This document shows, one piece after another, positions 46,701 through 58,861 of a stretch of DNA of 64,000 nucleotides. Below the pieces are notes generated by a model. The model had not been told where the DNA came from. It ran no database searches and worked only from the letters and a program-made list of their open reading frames with translations. This DNA comes from Coprinus comatus. Taxonomy: Eukaryota; Basidiomycota; Agaricomycetes; Agaricales; Agaricaceae. The DNA lies in NCBI GenBank assembly GCA_034638255.1, contig JAWPGT010000027.1, positions 62,001 through 126,000 of the forward strand. Reading direction: 5' to 3'. The translations under genes and the position numbers were made by a program. Numbering within the stretch: position 1 is the stretch's first letter; the number at the start of each line of letters is the position of its first letter.

Positions 46701-49700
46701 TCATTCAAATTTTCAACATTCCTATGGTGGTCAGCAATTAACCCCTTTGGCCATGAACTATACAATCCATTGCGTAATTCTATTACTGCACGCCCATAAC
46801 ACGTTGGAAGAAAATGCCATACTTCAAATCAGGAGCGCAGATGTTGGGAAGATTACGGTGTCACTGGCAAAGATATCAATCCACTACTTTTGATTACCTC
46901 TACCGGTTTCCAGAAACTTGAAACAACCGATAAAGAGTGCCTTCAATTGAAGCGGAGTCCAGGCGTAACTCGTATGTGACCGACCATGAATCACAATCAT
47001 ACTGTACATATGATAAGTATACCAAGTGCCTCAAGGTCCATAGAAGTAACATTCAACCCAACGGAACGGGTGCGCGACGGGTAATTTTGCACCTAAATTC
47101 CAAATCCACAACTCGGTTCTAAACCCGTGGTGTTTGCCTATTCCGACACATTCCCCAAGAAATCGAAGTTGATATCGAGAGTCAGCCAAGGGAAGGTCGG
47201 TAGAATCAAACCGCCTATCCCGCCCGTTGGACAAGACTGTTTTTTCTCCGCAACACGATGTACGACCCTGCAGTGTTGAATTTCATGTGACCTCAGTGGT
47301 GGAGAACTAAAGTTGCTGCGGTCGGAACACCTGAAGTCGGATTAATCAATACTGCTAAGTACTTATGACCGTCTGGCAGAAGGTGACATTTCTCCGCTTA
47401 GAATTGGTCACGCAGGGATAGTGAATCCAATCAAGCGGATGGTAAGGGGTGGTATTAAGGTGAGATGGTAAAGATGTCGCGGTAGTTGAAGGAGCTGGGA
47501 ATAATTATCCCATAATGGTGATCCTCGATGAGCGGCTTGATACGACATTGTATTGATGATCTCCCACACACCCACCCACAGTTGCGTCCAATGTCAAAAG
47601 AGCAGAGTTCAGGTATCATGATTGCTGGGAGAGCCGGGAAATGTGACATTCCGAGCAGCTGATATCTTACACTCATGGCCAGCTTGCAAGCTTCACCTAC
47701 CACACATGCCAAGGTTTGCCGTTAGTAGGCTACACTGCATGCAAAGTTGGGATTGGCAGTGAGATCTTTGTACGAGTATGTCACACGATGACAACCAGCT
47801 GGGCAGTTGGTCGTGATTATCAAGTTCTCAAATTGGGTGTTGTTCAGTCCCAGCGGGTGGCTATATGCTAGCTCTTCGCTTTGAATTGCAAAGTTGGACT
47901 TGGCAGCCGCAAAGCATGTTGCGCAAACCTTCCACGCTCCCACTGCCTCCAAAGTTCGATGATCGTGGTTCCATATACGGGTTAATTAGGGCAAAAATGG
48001 TCTTATAGGCGTGTTCAAGTTGTATCCCTTGCCGAAACCGTTTCGAAACGCATATTGCTTCTGGGTGGCGCACCGTGGAACTCACTTTTGTTGAATATAT
48101 CCCCCATACTACGACTTACGGCGGTACTTTACCGAATGTACTCACACTGCATGCTCCATGATAGCCAAGACCAACTTCGTGAGGTTGGAATCTTTTCTTA
48201 AACACGCTTATTATACAACGAATGGATTCGGGAATCTCAATAACTACAGCCGGTGTATCTTGGGAAAAACTCTCGTGCTGTCAAATCAAATATACCTTAT
48301 GTTCAAATGCGAAACATCAAAAGAGAAAAAAAAAAGTGCAACTCTAGAAATAGAATTCTTTCTCGGAACGAATCGTTCAGTATTACACTATCACGGTCCG
48401 GAGGAGTGGGAGTAGTTTCTAAATATCAAGTGGCAAACGAACACATATAATAATAAAAAAGAAGGAATGCGTCTTCGGGACTTCTTTTATTGTATGGTTC
48501 TTATGCACGTTCAACGTCAACCTTGGATTTTCACGATGACAACTATTTTCCAAGTCAGTGGGAATAAAATCTTCGGGGCTCGAGTTACGTATCTGGGTTC
48601 TGAATTCAGTAGTGAATTTCTTCGATCCATTCAATTTATTTCTTTTCCACCAATGATTCTTTTTTACAGAGATTTGCATGGTGGGTATATATCAACAGAA
48701 GTGTAGTAACTATAGTCTAAGAGGGTTGGTGGCAAGCCTTGTGCTACGCGTTTGCGCCGGATCAAACATGGGTGCCATGTGAGTTTTGATGGAGTATTCT
48801 CCCTTGTGTGGGAGAAAAAAACAAAGGATATCATCGCCTATGTGGGATGGGCAGTGGGTGTTTTTGTAGTAGAAGACTTGAGCACGTTGAAGTGGAAGTA
48901 CTCGGTGTAACTTCTGATATTATAGATTGGCGGTGAATCTTTTCGTTTCTTTTTTTTTTTTTGTGAGAAATTGATGCTTTATTACTATGCTTCTACCGGG
49001 GGTGCCAATGGTAGGGATGGTGCTGAGGAGAGGCAAGTCCGATTGTAATATTTATTTGGGTCCAATTGAGCGACTTTAACTTTTTCTTTTTACATATGTC
49101 AAAAATAACATGTAAAAGATCCTGAAGTCTGTGTGAGAATGAACAAGTTACTGATGCCAATGAACGGTGTCTTTCAGTGTCGGCTAGGTGAATTTACCCC
49201 TTGGTGATATGTACCAATAGTACTACTTGTTCTGTATCATATATCATGTATCATATCATAAAAATATCATGATTCATGATTGATTGCGGGGTTACTCTGT
49301 GGTCACAGATTTGTAGCATTGTATGTTTATATTTTATGCCTCGAGTTTTCTGGGGTATAGCGTTAGATGGATTTAGATTTCCGTCCAATGTGTGTGTATT
49401 TGATGTATGTATGAGCCTTCTTTGATAGAGTTACATTCTTGGTTTAGATATAGAATAATGACACCTCAACTTTTGGCGGATGTACGGGATTAAAGAATCT
49501 GCGCCCAACTCCAAAACGAATGATTTACGCTTAACATTCTTTATGTCTGCCAAATTCAAGCCTGGATTCATCCAATAATTTCATTCCAAATAAAAATAAA
49601 TAAAAACAAAAAAGCCAAATGGATGGAGGCATGATCCACTTCATTCTATATAAGTTCAGTCACTTGGCAATGTGTACTCGTAAGCCTGAGAGTCGCAACT

Positions 49701-52700
49701 TGCTTCTACCAGATAAGAGTCACCTCTTCCAACGCAGTGGTAGTTGATGAGACCCAGTCCTTTGGAATGACAAAATACCGTCTGCACCCGACCGAGAGTC
49801 TCATCGTCACGACTTACCCAGCGGACCGGGTGGAACTGAGAGAACACTTGCCAAGAGAGAAAATATGAAGGCTTCAAGGCCCGAAGCGTTGGTTGTCTTG
49901 ACCATCCAAATAACACTCTGAAATATTTAAAAGTGCGAACCAATTGGAATGTTGGAGTGAGTAAAATATGGAATGATATTCACGCAGATACTTTTCTTGG
50001 TACCAATGAAGGAATCCGATGAATTTCCGTTGAGTCTGACTCTGTTGTTTAGTTGAATGTCATGGGGTGTTAGTATTAGTACTACGACCTTGGAAGTTAG
50101 GCCTGTGATCGTACAAAAGAAGACACATGACATCGAGGACTTGAATGTTCATGGGAATATAATTATGATATAAATGACAGTGAAAGAGAATCATACATAC
50201 AGCCTTTTTGATCAAAGTTCGATTTTGGTTGGTTTAAGTTGATTTTCTTTGTCACGACTTTTTTTGAGATTGTCAGGAGATTATGATGATACTTTAGGCT
50301 TTATCACTTTTAAAGGAGTCGTCATAAGGATGGATACGGATCGGAAGCTTTTATTTTATTTGCTAGCAGGATTCAGATAACTTTAGTTTCCTTTAGGAAA
50401 GAAATGATCATTGTGATGGATCTCGGAAAATCGTCGCCTTTGAAAATCATAAGTATAGCCTGTTATGTAGTATTCTAGCCCTACCGAAAACCGTCCATCG
50501 CGCGAGTGAGTGGGAAAACTATTTCCAATATGGACTTCCACTTTACTATGTGGGTTTCCATTTGAATAAAGAATGTCGAATGCGTCAATCCAGTTCAATC
50601 TGGGATTATTGAAGGATGTTTCGAAGTCTTAAAATGTCGTCATTGAATTATGATAGGATCTTTCTCCTTCTTTCATTCTCCTAGCTTCCCATCTCAATGC
50701 CAACTGGTAGCAGTAAGTGAGCGGTTGTAATACAAGTAGGACAGATAACGTGTCAGACGCGATCACAGATGGCACGTCATACGGAAGTGGAAATTCTATA
50801 TTTGATATCATGTCCAAGACGAATGACAATGAGATAGTGAAGTTAAACCCTACTCAGTTTAAGTTCCGGGGCTCACCAGTCGAAAAAACCGAGATCAGAC
50901 GAATCGAAGTTCATGGTCATAAACGGTATAAACGATCATCCCACAAGGCTTCAATTGCGCATTGCGCAATGTGTCATCATGCAGTAAGGCTACATTTGTC
51001 ACAGCACTCTATAAAGTAAGTATGATTGTATGCGGTTCCGACATGTAAGATGATCGATCATTCAAACTTTCAAGCTCATCTTGAAGCACAAGCATTACTA
51101 TGCCAGATGTAATCGGCGGTGTTCGTGTATCGTGTGTATACACGGCAGAATCGTATAATACTCGGATAGAAGGACAGTACTCGTACAGTATGTGCTATAT
51201 GGTCATGTCTAACTGCCGAGGCCTGGAAGATGTTTTGACCACTCCAGTCGGAGCACCGAGCAACTACATCGTGCTCACAGTCTTGGTATGATATGATTCT
51301 GGATGTGTCACTGCGTAGTACTACGCTTATCACATATTGATATCGGTGCTTCACCCAATGTATCAGTGGCTTAGTGGCATCTACTCAGGAAATTCAGGTA
51401 AATGTTACGCCGCTGTAGTGCATCAGGTGGAAAGAGAAGGTCAAATGACGTCGAAAAAAAAAACAAGAAGAAAAAACCCGTAACCCCAGGTTTTTAAATT
51501 GGAGCTTCCTATTAGACCACCCTCTGAGTTTGAGTCCGTGACTATCGAGGTTTAGTTGGATGGGGATAAAGTGACTGACTGGTCAAATGCTATCGGCGAA
51601 AAGAACCATAGCGTGCTGCCAACAAAATGCCAGGTGGTAGGTAATCGGTGTGTGTTAGTAAGAGGCTTAGCCTTACCTTAAGGAACTCTTGTTTTTCTCG
51701 TTTGACTTCAATTTGTGACGCCTGTTAAGAACCAGTGGTTTGGTACGGAGCATAATTTCAGGGGAGACTTATGTGAGGATAGTAAATGTATGTGATCATT
51801 AATCCATTAATCAGTTGGTGATTTGACCAGTGATGTGTCGATAATTTTGCGTTGTGTTGGTGGTAGGGGGCTAGACCACATATACAACAAATGACGGTGA
51901 AAAGGTCCTTTTAAGTCCGTTTTTCTGTTTCATGTCCCTAAGCCCCTCAAAAGAGATATATTTATTGTTACAAACTTACTGAGCATTGAAAGAGTTGAAA
52001 ATAGCGTGTGTATCTTTTATTATTTAAAGGTCCGAAGTCTGCCAAAAAGTTCGGAGAGAGTGTACTAGAAAAAGGACATCGGATTTCTTACCGGTACGCC
52101 CATTAAATGATCAACGGTATCACATCAAGAAGTCAAGGAAGATGCGATCAAAAGTATTAGGGAGTGGAACTGGCTATAACGTATAACCCATGCCATGATG
52201 CCCGTTTGAAACGAGATGAGACTTACCAGGTTACGAGACATGGGAAAAAAATGCCAGAGAAAAGGAAAGCTTTACTATACCGTAAATGGGACATTACCAT
52301 TTATTGCCAGAAGGTTGGAACCTGTAGGGTTAATTCTCGTACCGACCGGTGAACAAGGATAAGGGTTGGCAGCGGATGTAGTACGATACTAAGTGATGAT
52401 AGTTTGACATAGATATATACAGTATATTGTACATGCGTGTGTACACTTTTTTGTACCTGCTGACTCGGACGAGGCTCCGACAGGTAAGCAGTCTTCATGG
52501 ATATTAGGAGGTCTCAGTTTATTTCGGAGATGTCGATGGAAATGGGATTAATAGGGTGGTGGCTGAGAGCGCAGGAAAAAAGTCTTACTAGTTCAGGGGA
52601 GGAAACCTGGTGACTACACACCACTGTAAGTTGTATGAACGTGGCACGACTTGTATAAATGCATCATTCATTGGCATCAGCTGTCCCTCTCATTTTAGAC

Positions 52701-53215
52701 CCGGTTGTGTACTTATTGGTGGCTGTAACGTGTTTTAGCTAGAAGGAGATGGGTTTACAGCGAAGATAAGTGTTATTTGAACATAATGGACAGATGGGGG
52801 TTTTATTTTATTTTTCTGGATCTTCAGGTATATCATTCCGCATCTCGTATCTAAGAAACCCACATAGCACAACTCGCATTCTAAAAAGGTTGTGTCCTAC
52901 GGATTTGCGGTAGCATAGTATCGGGCGTCCAGGCCGGAGGTGAGGACGAAAATAAGTTATATTCCGAAGTTGACCTCAGTAACTGTCATTGTGATTTCAG
53001 TGATACGAAACTCGTTACCAATTTTCTCAGAGTGTTAGAGAGACAGTTATTTCATGCAAGTGTCCATGGCTTGCATCAAAGTAAAAACGAAACAGCAAAG
53101 AGGAGAGCGAACATTACATAATCAATGAGGGCCTTGTTTGGATCAAGAAAGGCTTGGCAACGCTTACAACTGTCCCCCTACGTGCTCATCGTGACGAACA
53201 ACGAGCAAAGCAGCC
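43735..53215. other. 9.5-kb gene-poor region
   Basis: No gene I can name. Minus-strand ORF pieces stand out slightly: 47722-47952 (several Cys, VCATCFAAAKSNFA), 49656-50133 (two pieces that would need an intron) and 50383-50598 (NWIDAFDILYSNGNPHSK). These look more protein-like than background but have no recognised family, and exon joins are not clear. AT-rich elsewhere, with TATA-like boxes near 44873 and 52655 and an ATCATGTATCAT cluster near 49245. Confidence 0.4.
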
Positions 53216-56020
53216 ATGCCCATCAAGCATCTTGAAAGTGAGCACAGTGAACTTGATATAATTAAAAGCCAGTACCCATGTACCGTATATTTTGTCCCCT
53301 TTTCAGATTACCTCTCAGAACGAAAACACTTGCAAACCCTCCAGCTCAATGTTCTTTCCGAATCTCGACTAGGCATCGACGCCTCTTATTATCTTCAACA
53401 ACTTCTTGAAAGTCCTACTTCAAAGGAACCACTATTGGCTGCTACTGGTGGTTTGCCCCTTGCTCTTGCTCAACGAATCGAAGCTGATCTACGCGTCCTC
53501 GAAAAATTACACATAAAACCTGTTTTTGTCTTTCCTGGATTATCTCCGAACAAGAAATGGAGACCAAATCAACACTCAGAGCATACGGAGGCATGTAGAG
53601 ACAGGCGGGATGCTTGGGCCAAATATGAAGCAGGTCAAGAAGAAGCTGCTACCAAACTTTTCGATGGTCGTCATGGTCTTGTTCATTGGGACTTATGGCG
53701 TATGGTTCTTCGTATGTTCAGGAATCGTAATGTGGAGTTTATCATCGCTCCTTATGTAGCTTGGGCTCAGGTTCGTTTTTCTTTTTCTATGCATTATAAA
53801 ACTCAATTTTATATTTGTATTGAATATGGCTGTGCTTGCTCCCCCTTTTCGCATTTATAGCTCATTTACCTTCAACGTCACCCAAAAGCCTACATTCATT
53901 CAATCTACGGACCTACCGAAACGCTGTTATATCCCGGCGTGGATAAGCTTATCATCTCCTTGGACCTTAGCGCTGCGACACCCACCTTCCAATATGCATC
54001 TAAGCGCTCTTTCACTCAAGAGCTCGGTGTCAGTGAGGATCAATTCCTCGACATTGGCATACTACTCGGTTTCGATCAATCCCCCTCTTTCCCCCCTTCT
54101 GTACACGAACAAGCACTCAAAGCCACGGTTGACATGGTCAAGTTTTATAAATCAGGTCATGCAGCTGTACAAGCTTATGCTGAACATTCTAATGTCAAGG
54201 GTATGCAATATCCCGACCTTTTTGCTCGTACTCGTTCTATGGTCAAATATTCCCTTATCTTGACTTCGGATGGTAATGTACAGCCATTACCTATCGCTAT
54301 CACTGGACCTTCTGGTGGTCAACATCATCCTACTACCACTGAAATACCCAGCGACCTTCATGACATCTTTACACATAGACTTCCTGATGAAATCTATTTC
54401 TATCTTTCAAGAGGACTTTTGGGTCCTCAGGCGCTCATTTGGCTTACCAATGGCCAAATTGTTGAGAATCCACCATTGGATAATGGAGAGACGAATGAGT
54501 ATAAGAGATTTGTAAAGGAGGTTATTACGGATGGACAAACTGGACCTAGGGTAATTTCTTTGGCGTTAATTAGTACTGTTTTGCACCCGTTTTGGGGTAA
54601 GAAACAGGTTTCGGGGTATTTCTGGTTTGATTCTCCTTCACCACATGGGCAGAAGTATATTTTGCATAATTTGCCACAAACTATTCAGTTGGCGGAGAGA
54701 GTTGCAAGTTGGACTTGTCCATATGTGATTGTTGAAGATGAATTGAGGAAGCAAAATGTGAGTGTTTTGATTTATTTATTCATTTTTGTAATTTTTCTTT
54801 TGTTGCTTTTGCTGAGTTTGTGTGACTTTTTTTTTAGTCTGCAACGATTGATTTTGCGTTATGTCTTGGAGCGACCTCTTCCGAGAAGTCCGCGCAACGG
54901 ACTAAAGCAAAGAGTACCACGCCACTTGAGAAAAAGGATGAGCTCGTTGCAAACGTAATTTGGAGATTCTTGGAGTTGAGAGGGTGAGTCATATTTTTCT
55001 CCATCTCTTGGTTATATGCAGGTTTTCATTGGTTGAAAAGGTTTTTGTTGAATACGCATACACATGCTCCTTTGGCACGTGCTATGTATGCTGCCTTGAG
55101 GCAGACAAGGGTTAATGATAAGTTTCAAGACCCATTGTATTTGTTCTTGGAGTTGGTCGTGCGGGTGTTATACACGGAAATTTGTGGAGTAATCGTGCTT
55201 TCAGTGGAGGACCAAGCTTTGGCACTGGTGGGTATTTTTCTTTCAAACGGGTCAAAGAGGAAGCTAATTGCTGTTTATCAAGATGATGAAAAATCTTGTA
55301 TGTTACTTGTGATGCGTGTACTCAGTATTGTGCCATTGAATTTCTCGGTGAATTGTCTATTTTTCTGTTGCTTCGACTAGCGCTGATTGATCCTTTCGTT
55401 ATTGTGATGATGATGATGATATCTTGATATATGGACCATTATATTCTTCGTTTCCGGACAACAGCCACAACCATGGTCAGCACCGCTTTCAAGGGAATTG
55501 CTGGTGTTCAATGGATTTATTCGATCGCTCACTCGGTCGCTGCGCACATTGTTGGAGGTGACAACATTAAGCTTGTTGCTGCGTGGTGATGCTCGTAGAC
55601 CCCGTGACGACCTCCTTGATCTTTCACTGTCGCTGCCCTTCCAGACTGAGGTAAATACAGGCTTTGGATCCTGGCTAAGGTATATTTGGATGCGTTGACA
55701 CACATCAATAATCGGGAACGGGTGCGGAGACCCGAATGCTGAGGGTGTAAAGGAGGCGAAGGTTCTAGCTCTAGAAATTTGCGAAGAGACATTCCCTGGT
55801 ATAAAATCACCGAGGCTAGAGGTTGAGCGAGGGTTCCGGTTCTGGGACATTGTGGGTGATTAAGTGGATGATAAAGAGGATATTTTTGCTGATTTTTTTG
55901 TTTGTTTGTTTATAGGCACTGACTGCGATGAGGTTGTTGCATTCAGAGTCTCAGGTGCCGCGGGAGCTGATTGACCAGTTTGAGGCAGCCGAGGCTTGGC
56001 TTGCGCCGATGCGACCGTGA
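53216..56020 (+). CDS. MKT1: MKT1 homologue (XPG/PIN-like), frame disrupted near 3' end
   Basis: Mkt1 is a post-transcriptional regulator that works with Pbp1 on polysomes in yeast; its N-terminus is an XPG-like nuclease fold. Exons: 53216-53237, 53307-53770, 53861-54757, 54838 to about 54991, 55022-55227, 55283-55347, 55465-55851 and 55916-56020. The short exon 1 (MPIKHLE) joins to NYLSERKHLQ and then RLGIDASYYLQQLL, the XPG-N start. ATGGLPLALAQRIEADLRVL and IKPVFVFPGL follow; then VEFIIAPYVAWAQLIYLQRH and the internal XPG-like block LLYPGVDKLIISLDL. C-terminal Mkt1 motifs are DEKSCMLLVMRVLSIVPLNF and APLSRELLVFNGFIRSLTRS, then MRLLHSESQVPRELIDQFEA. Frame breaks occur near 55157 (one base short), 55668 (one short) and 55734 (one extra). 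Either recent decay or assembly indels. The family call is firm. Confidence 0.88.
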
Positions 56021-56312
56021 TTAGGAGTAGATAGCCTTGTTCTTTAGTTGATTATTCAACACGGTGTGAATTTTTGGTGTGACATCTGCTTGGAGCTTTC
56101 GCCGTCACACAGGGTCACTCAGAGGGTCACAGCAGATCGGAGATTTGTGTGAGAATGCGATCGGGGGGAGATCTCGCCTGGGGAAGACTTCTTTTGATCT
56201 GGCGATGATCGATCTACGTGCCATGGCTCGATATGGACTGTGACTCTGTGACAGAGACTTGTATATTACGGTTGAGGTCGACAACCTCGCCACCCAACCC
56301 AACCCACCCACC
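56021..56312. other. short intergenic spacer
   Basis: Holds the MKT1 homologue's 3' end and the promoter of the following gene. A CACCCAACCCAACCCACCCACC stretch lies immediately before the ATG, probably in the 5' UTR. Confidence 0.5.
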
Positions 56313-57071
56313 ATGTTCCATGACGCTCCCCTCATTGCTCTTAACGCCCAGCACTTCCTCAACGACACAAAGCACGACGACAACCATCTTTATCTCCACC
56401 AGCAACACACAGTGCAGATCATACAACTTGTAGAAGGTCCTCCACCTCCCCCGAGGAATCTTGCCTCGGTCATTAATGACAGTGCAGGATCATCATCCTA
56501 TGCTTCCTCGTCGACCTACTCAGAGTCTTGTGACAACGAGGCCGACGATGATGATGAAGAGGTCTGCGAGTCGTATTGTTCTTCTGATGAGGAAGACATG
56601 CAGGATCTTTATTCGTCGACCCCCGACACTTACTCGCTTCGCATGAAACGCATCCTTTCGTGGAGAGAAAACTTTTCTTCGCATCTAAGTGCTACTCTTT
56701 CAGGTAAGTCTTCGTATTTATATAGTGTGATTGCCACTCATTTTGTATTGTAGAACCAACACTTCCATCAACTCTCAAAAGAAAACTTACTTTTGATGAC
56801 AATGACTCTGTGTGTATTTATTTTTATTTTTATTTTATTTATTTCCTATCCGCTCACTACTAATCAATTCCTTGCTTCACAGAGTTCACATTCATCTAAA
56901 CGATCACGATCATTGACGCCGTCGAGTGTATCTGGCTCATCTTCATTAGGCTTACACTCATGTCCAGCATGTGACGCCTCTTTTGGAGATGAACAAAGTC
57001 TCCGGCAACATGGCAATGACGCTACTGCCAACGAGGCGTGTTCTGTTGCCGTTGAATATGCATTCGAGTGA
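56313..57071 (+). CDS. Small acidic protein with zinc-finger-like C-terminus
   Basis: Three exons, 56313-56703, 56754-56809 and 56883-57071, give about 211 aa. The N-terminus (MFHDAPLIALNAQHFLNDTK) precedes a Ser-rich and strongly acidic middle (SCDNEADDDDEEVCESY, then SSDEEDMQDLY). A basic KRSRS patch could serve nuclear import. The C-terminus has CPACDASFGDEQSLRQH, which matches the first half of a C2H2 finger (C-X2-C-X12-H), followed after nine residues by Cys in ANEACSVAVEYAFE. The last ligand is thus Cys at an unusually long spacing. The arrangement suggests a nucleic-acid or protein-binding regulator; no target can be inferred. It lies 292 bp downstream of the MKT1 homologue on the same strand. 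Confidence 0.75.
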
Positions 57072-58843
57072 ACAAAAAAACAACTCCGCGGCAACGTAAC
57101 GACTTGATACGAAGAAAGCGACACTCCGATTTTTTCCACCACACACACTTACAACCCTTGACTTCCGTTGCTCCGTTCTTCTCAACCTCACGCTCAAGCC
57201 TGCACAATCTATTAGTCAAAAACCAAATGCCCGTTCGAGACCCTGGGCCTCAACTCCGGCTTTATCCCCTGTTATGCCAAATTAATCTCAGGATTGGGGA
57301 TGACGTTTTCTCGCAGTGGTATTATCCCTGAAGCCTCATGCCCTTGGTCATTAGTGTAAATCTGTTTGAGGACCGGTTTCCTCTGACGATTCCACGCTAT
57401 AATGTCCCTTGTTGGCGCAGCCTTCTTGGTTTTGTCGTAACTTATTCGCCGGACTACTCACATCATCAATTGTCTCATGTCTCCATCATTCATCCATCAG
57501 TCTCTCCCTCCCTCCCCCCGAGGTCTCCACAACACTACGCCACACACTACTCCAATGTGCACCACACGCAAGGTTTCTATATTACAACATATTCATCACG
57601 AATCATTATCCATCCATCCATCATCATTATCCATCAATTTGAAATTTGACGAAAACCCGAAAATGCTGAGTGACCTGTGGGATTGCCGACCCGGGTTTCT
57701 CTTGTTTTCTGTGATTTGTGATTTTTCTCATGCAACCACCACTTCCATTTTTAACCACGCATGTTTTTTTTTCAACACATCATCATCATCATTTTTTTTG
57801 TATCTTGTACTCGTTTTTTTCTCACCCATGCTCACACACATACGAACTACGTTCCACGGTCTACGGTATACGGCATCGTTTGCATTGTCGCCATACGCAA
57901 GAACATTCTTGTTTCTTCCCTCTCGCGCGCCGTTTTGTTTCTTCTTGGGTTCTTTCTTGATATCGATTGTCATGCATGCATATGATGATTAGCGATTTTT
58001 AGTTCTCCCTAGAGTTCCTACCCATAGATCGATCCCCTTTCATGTCCTCTTCTCTTCCTTCATTGTCTTTCGCTTTTCTCTTCGCTTATCATCATCTGTC
58101 ATCACCATTGATTCGTCTATCGTCTATTATCTCGGACATCCAATCATCTCTTTTTTCTGTTCGAGTTCGCTTTCATTTATCATTGTCCATTGTCCATTGT
58201 CATCGTTCTTCATCATAGTCAATCGTCATCGTCATCCATTATCATCCGACTCCCTAGCATTTTTTCGTTTTCGTTTTTTTTTTTTACTTTAAAGTACGAT
58301 AGTATTAATCTTTTTTTTGAAGGATTTTGTTGATTACATAGTTTATATTCATACCTAGTTTTTTTTTCTTTGCCTATAGTTTTTTTACGTAATGATTAAA
58401 TATTAATACTTAATGTGATTTCTTGGTTTTTGAACTTTTGTATGAAATGATTAATAATTAATAACTTGTACTGTGAAAAGGACGTTCGAGACCATGAGTT
58501 ATGATCAAGTGGTTAGTTCCCGTCGGATTACTATTCTTCCTTCTCAGAATTCGTAGCCTTTTGATTCTTTTGTTCTCGGCATTGTATGGTACGGCGTTGC
58601 GTGCGACTTTTAGAAGAAGACCAGCGTGTGTGCCCGCTCAAACGCTCAAAATGTTGATGTACAGATGGGTGTTACGAAGTACTATAGTTGCTCGATGTTC
58701 TCAGACACTTGGTATGGGTATATTATATTGTAGTCTGAGTCTATATATATTGAACGTGCGAAGGTCGAAGTTGAAGTCACAAGTTTTGTAAGAGACTAAG
58801 AGAGTTTCAAGTTTCAAGTTGAGTTCGCTTAGAAAATTGTATG

Positions 58844-58861
58844 TATATATATATATATATA
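58844..58861. repeat. (TA)n microsatellite
   Basis: About nine TA dinucleotides in non-coding DNA. Confidence 0.85.

Noticed and set aside
55150..55740. Programmed ribosomal frameshifting in the MKT1 homologue
   Set aside because: There are three breaks in both directions with no slippery heptamer or conserved context; indels or decay are simpler.
58501..58791. 96-codon hydrophobic ORF as a real membrane protein gene
   Set aside because: Only an ATG and a hydrophobic start support it; there are no homology cues and it sits in AT-rich spacer DNA.
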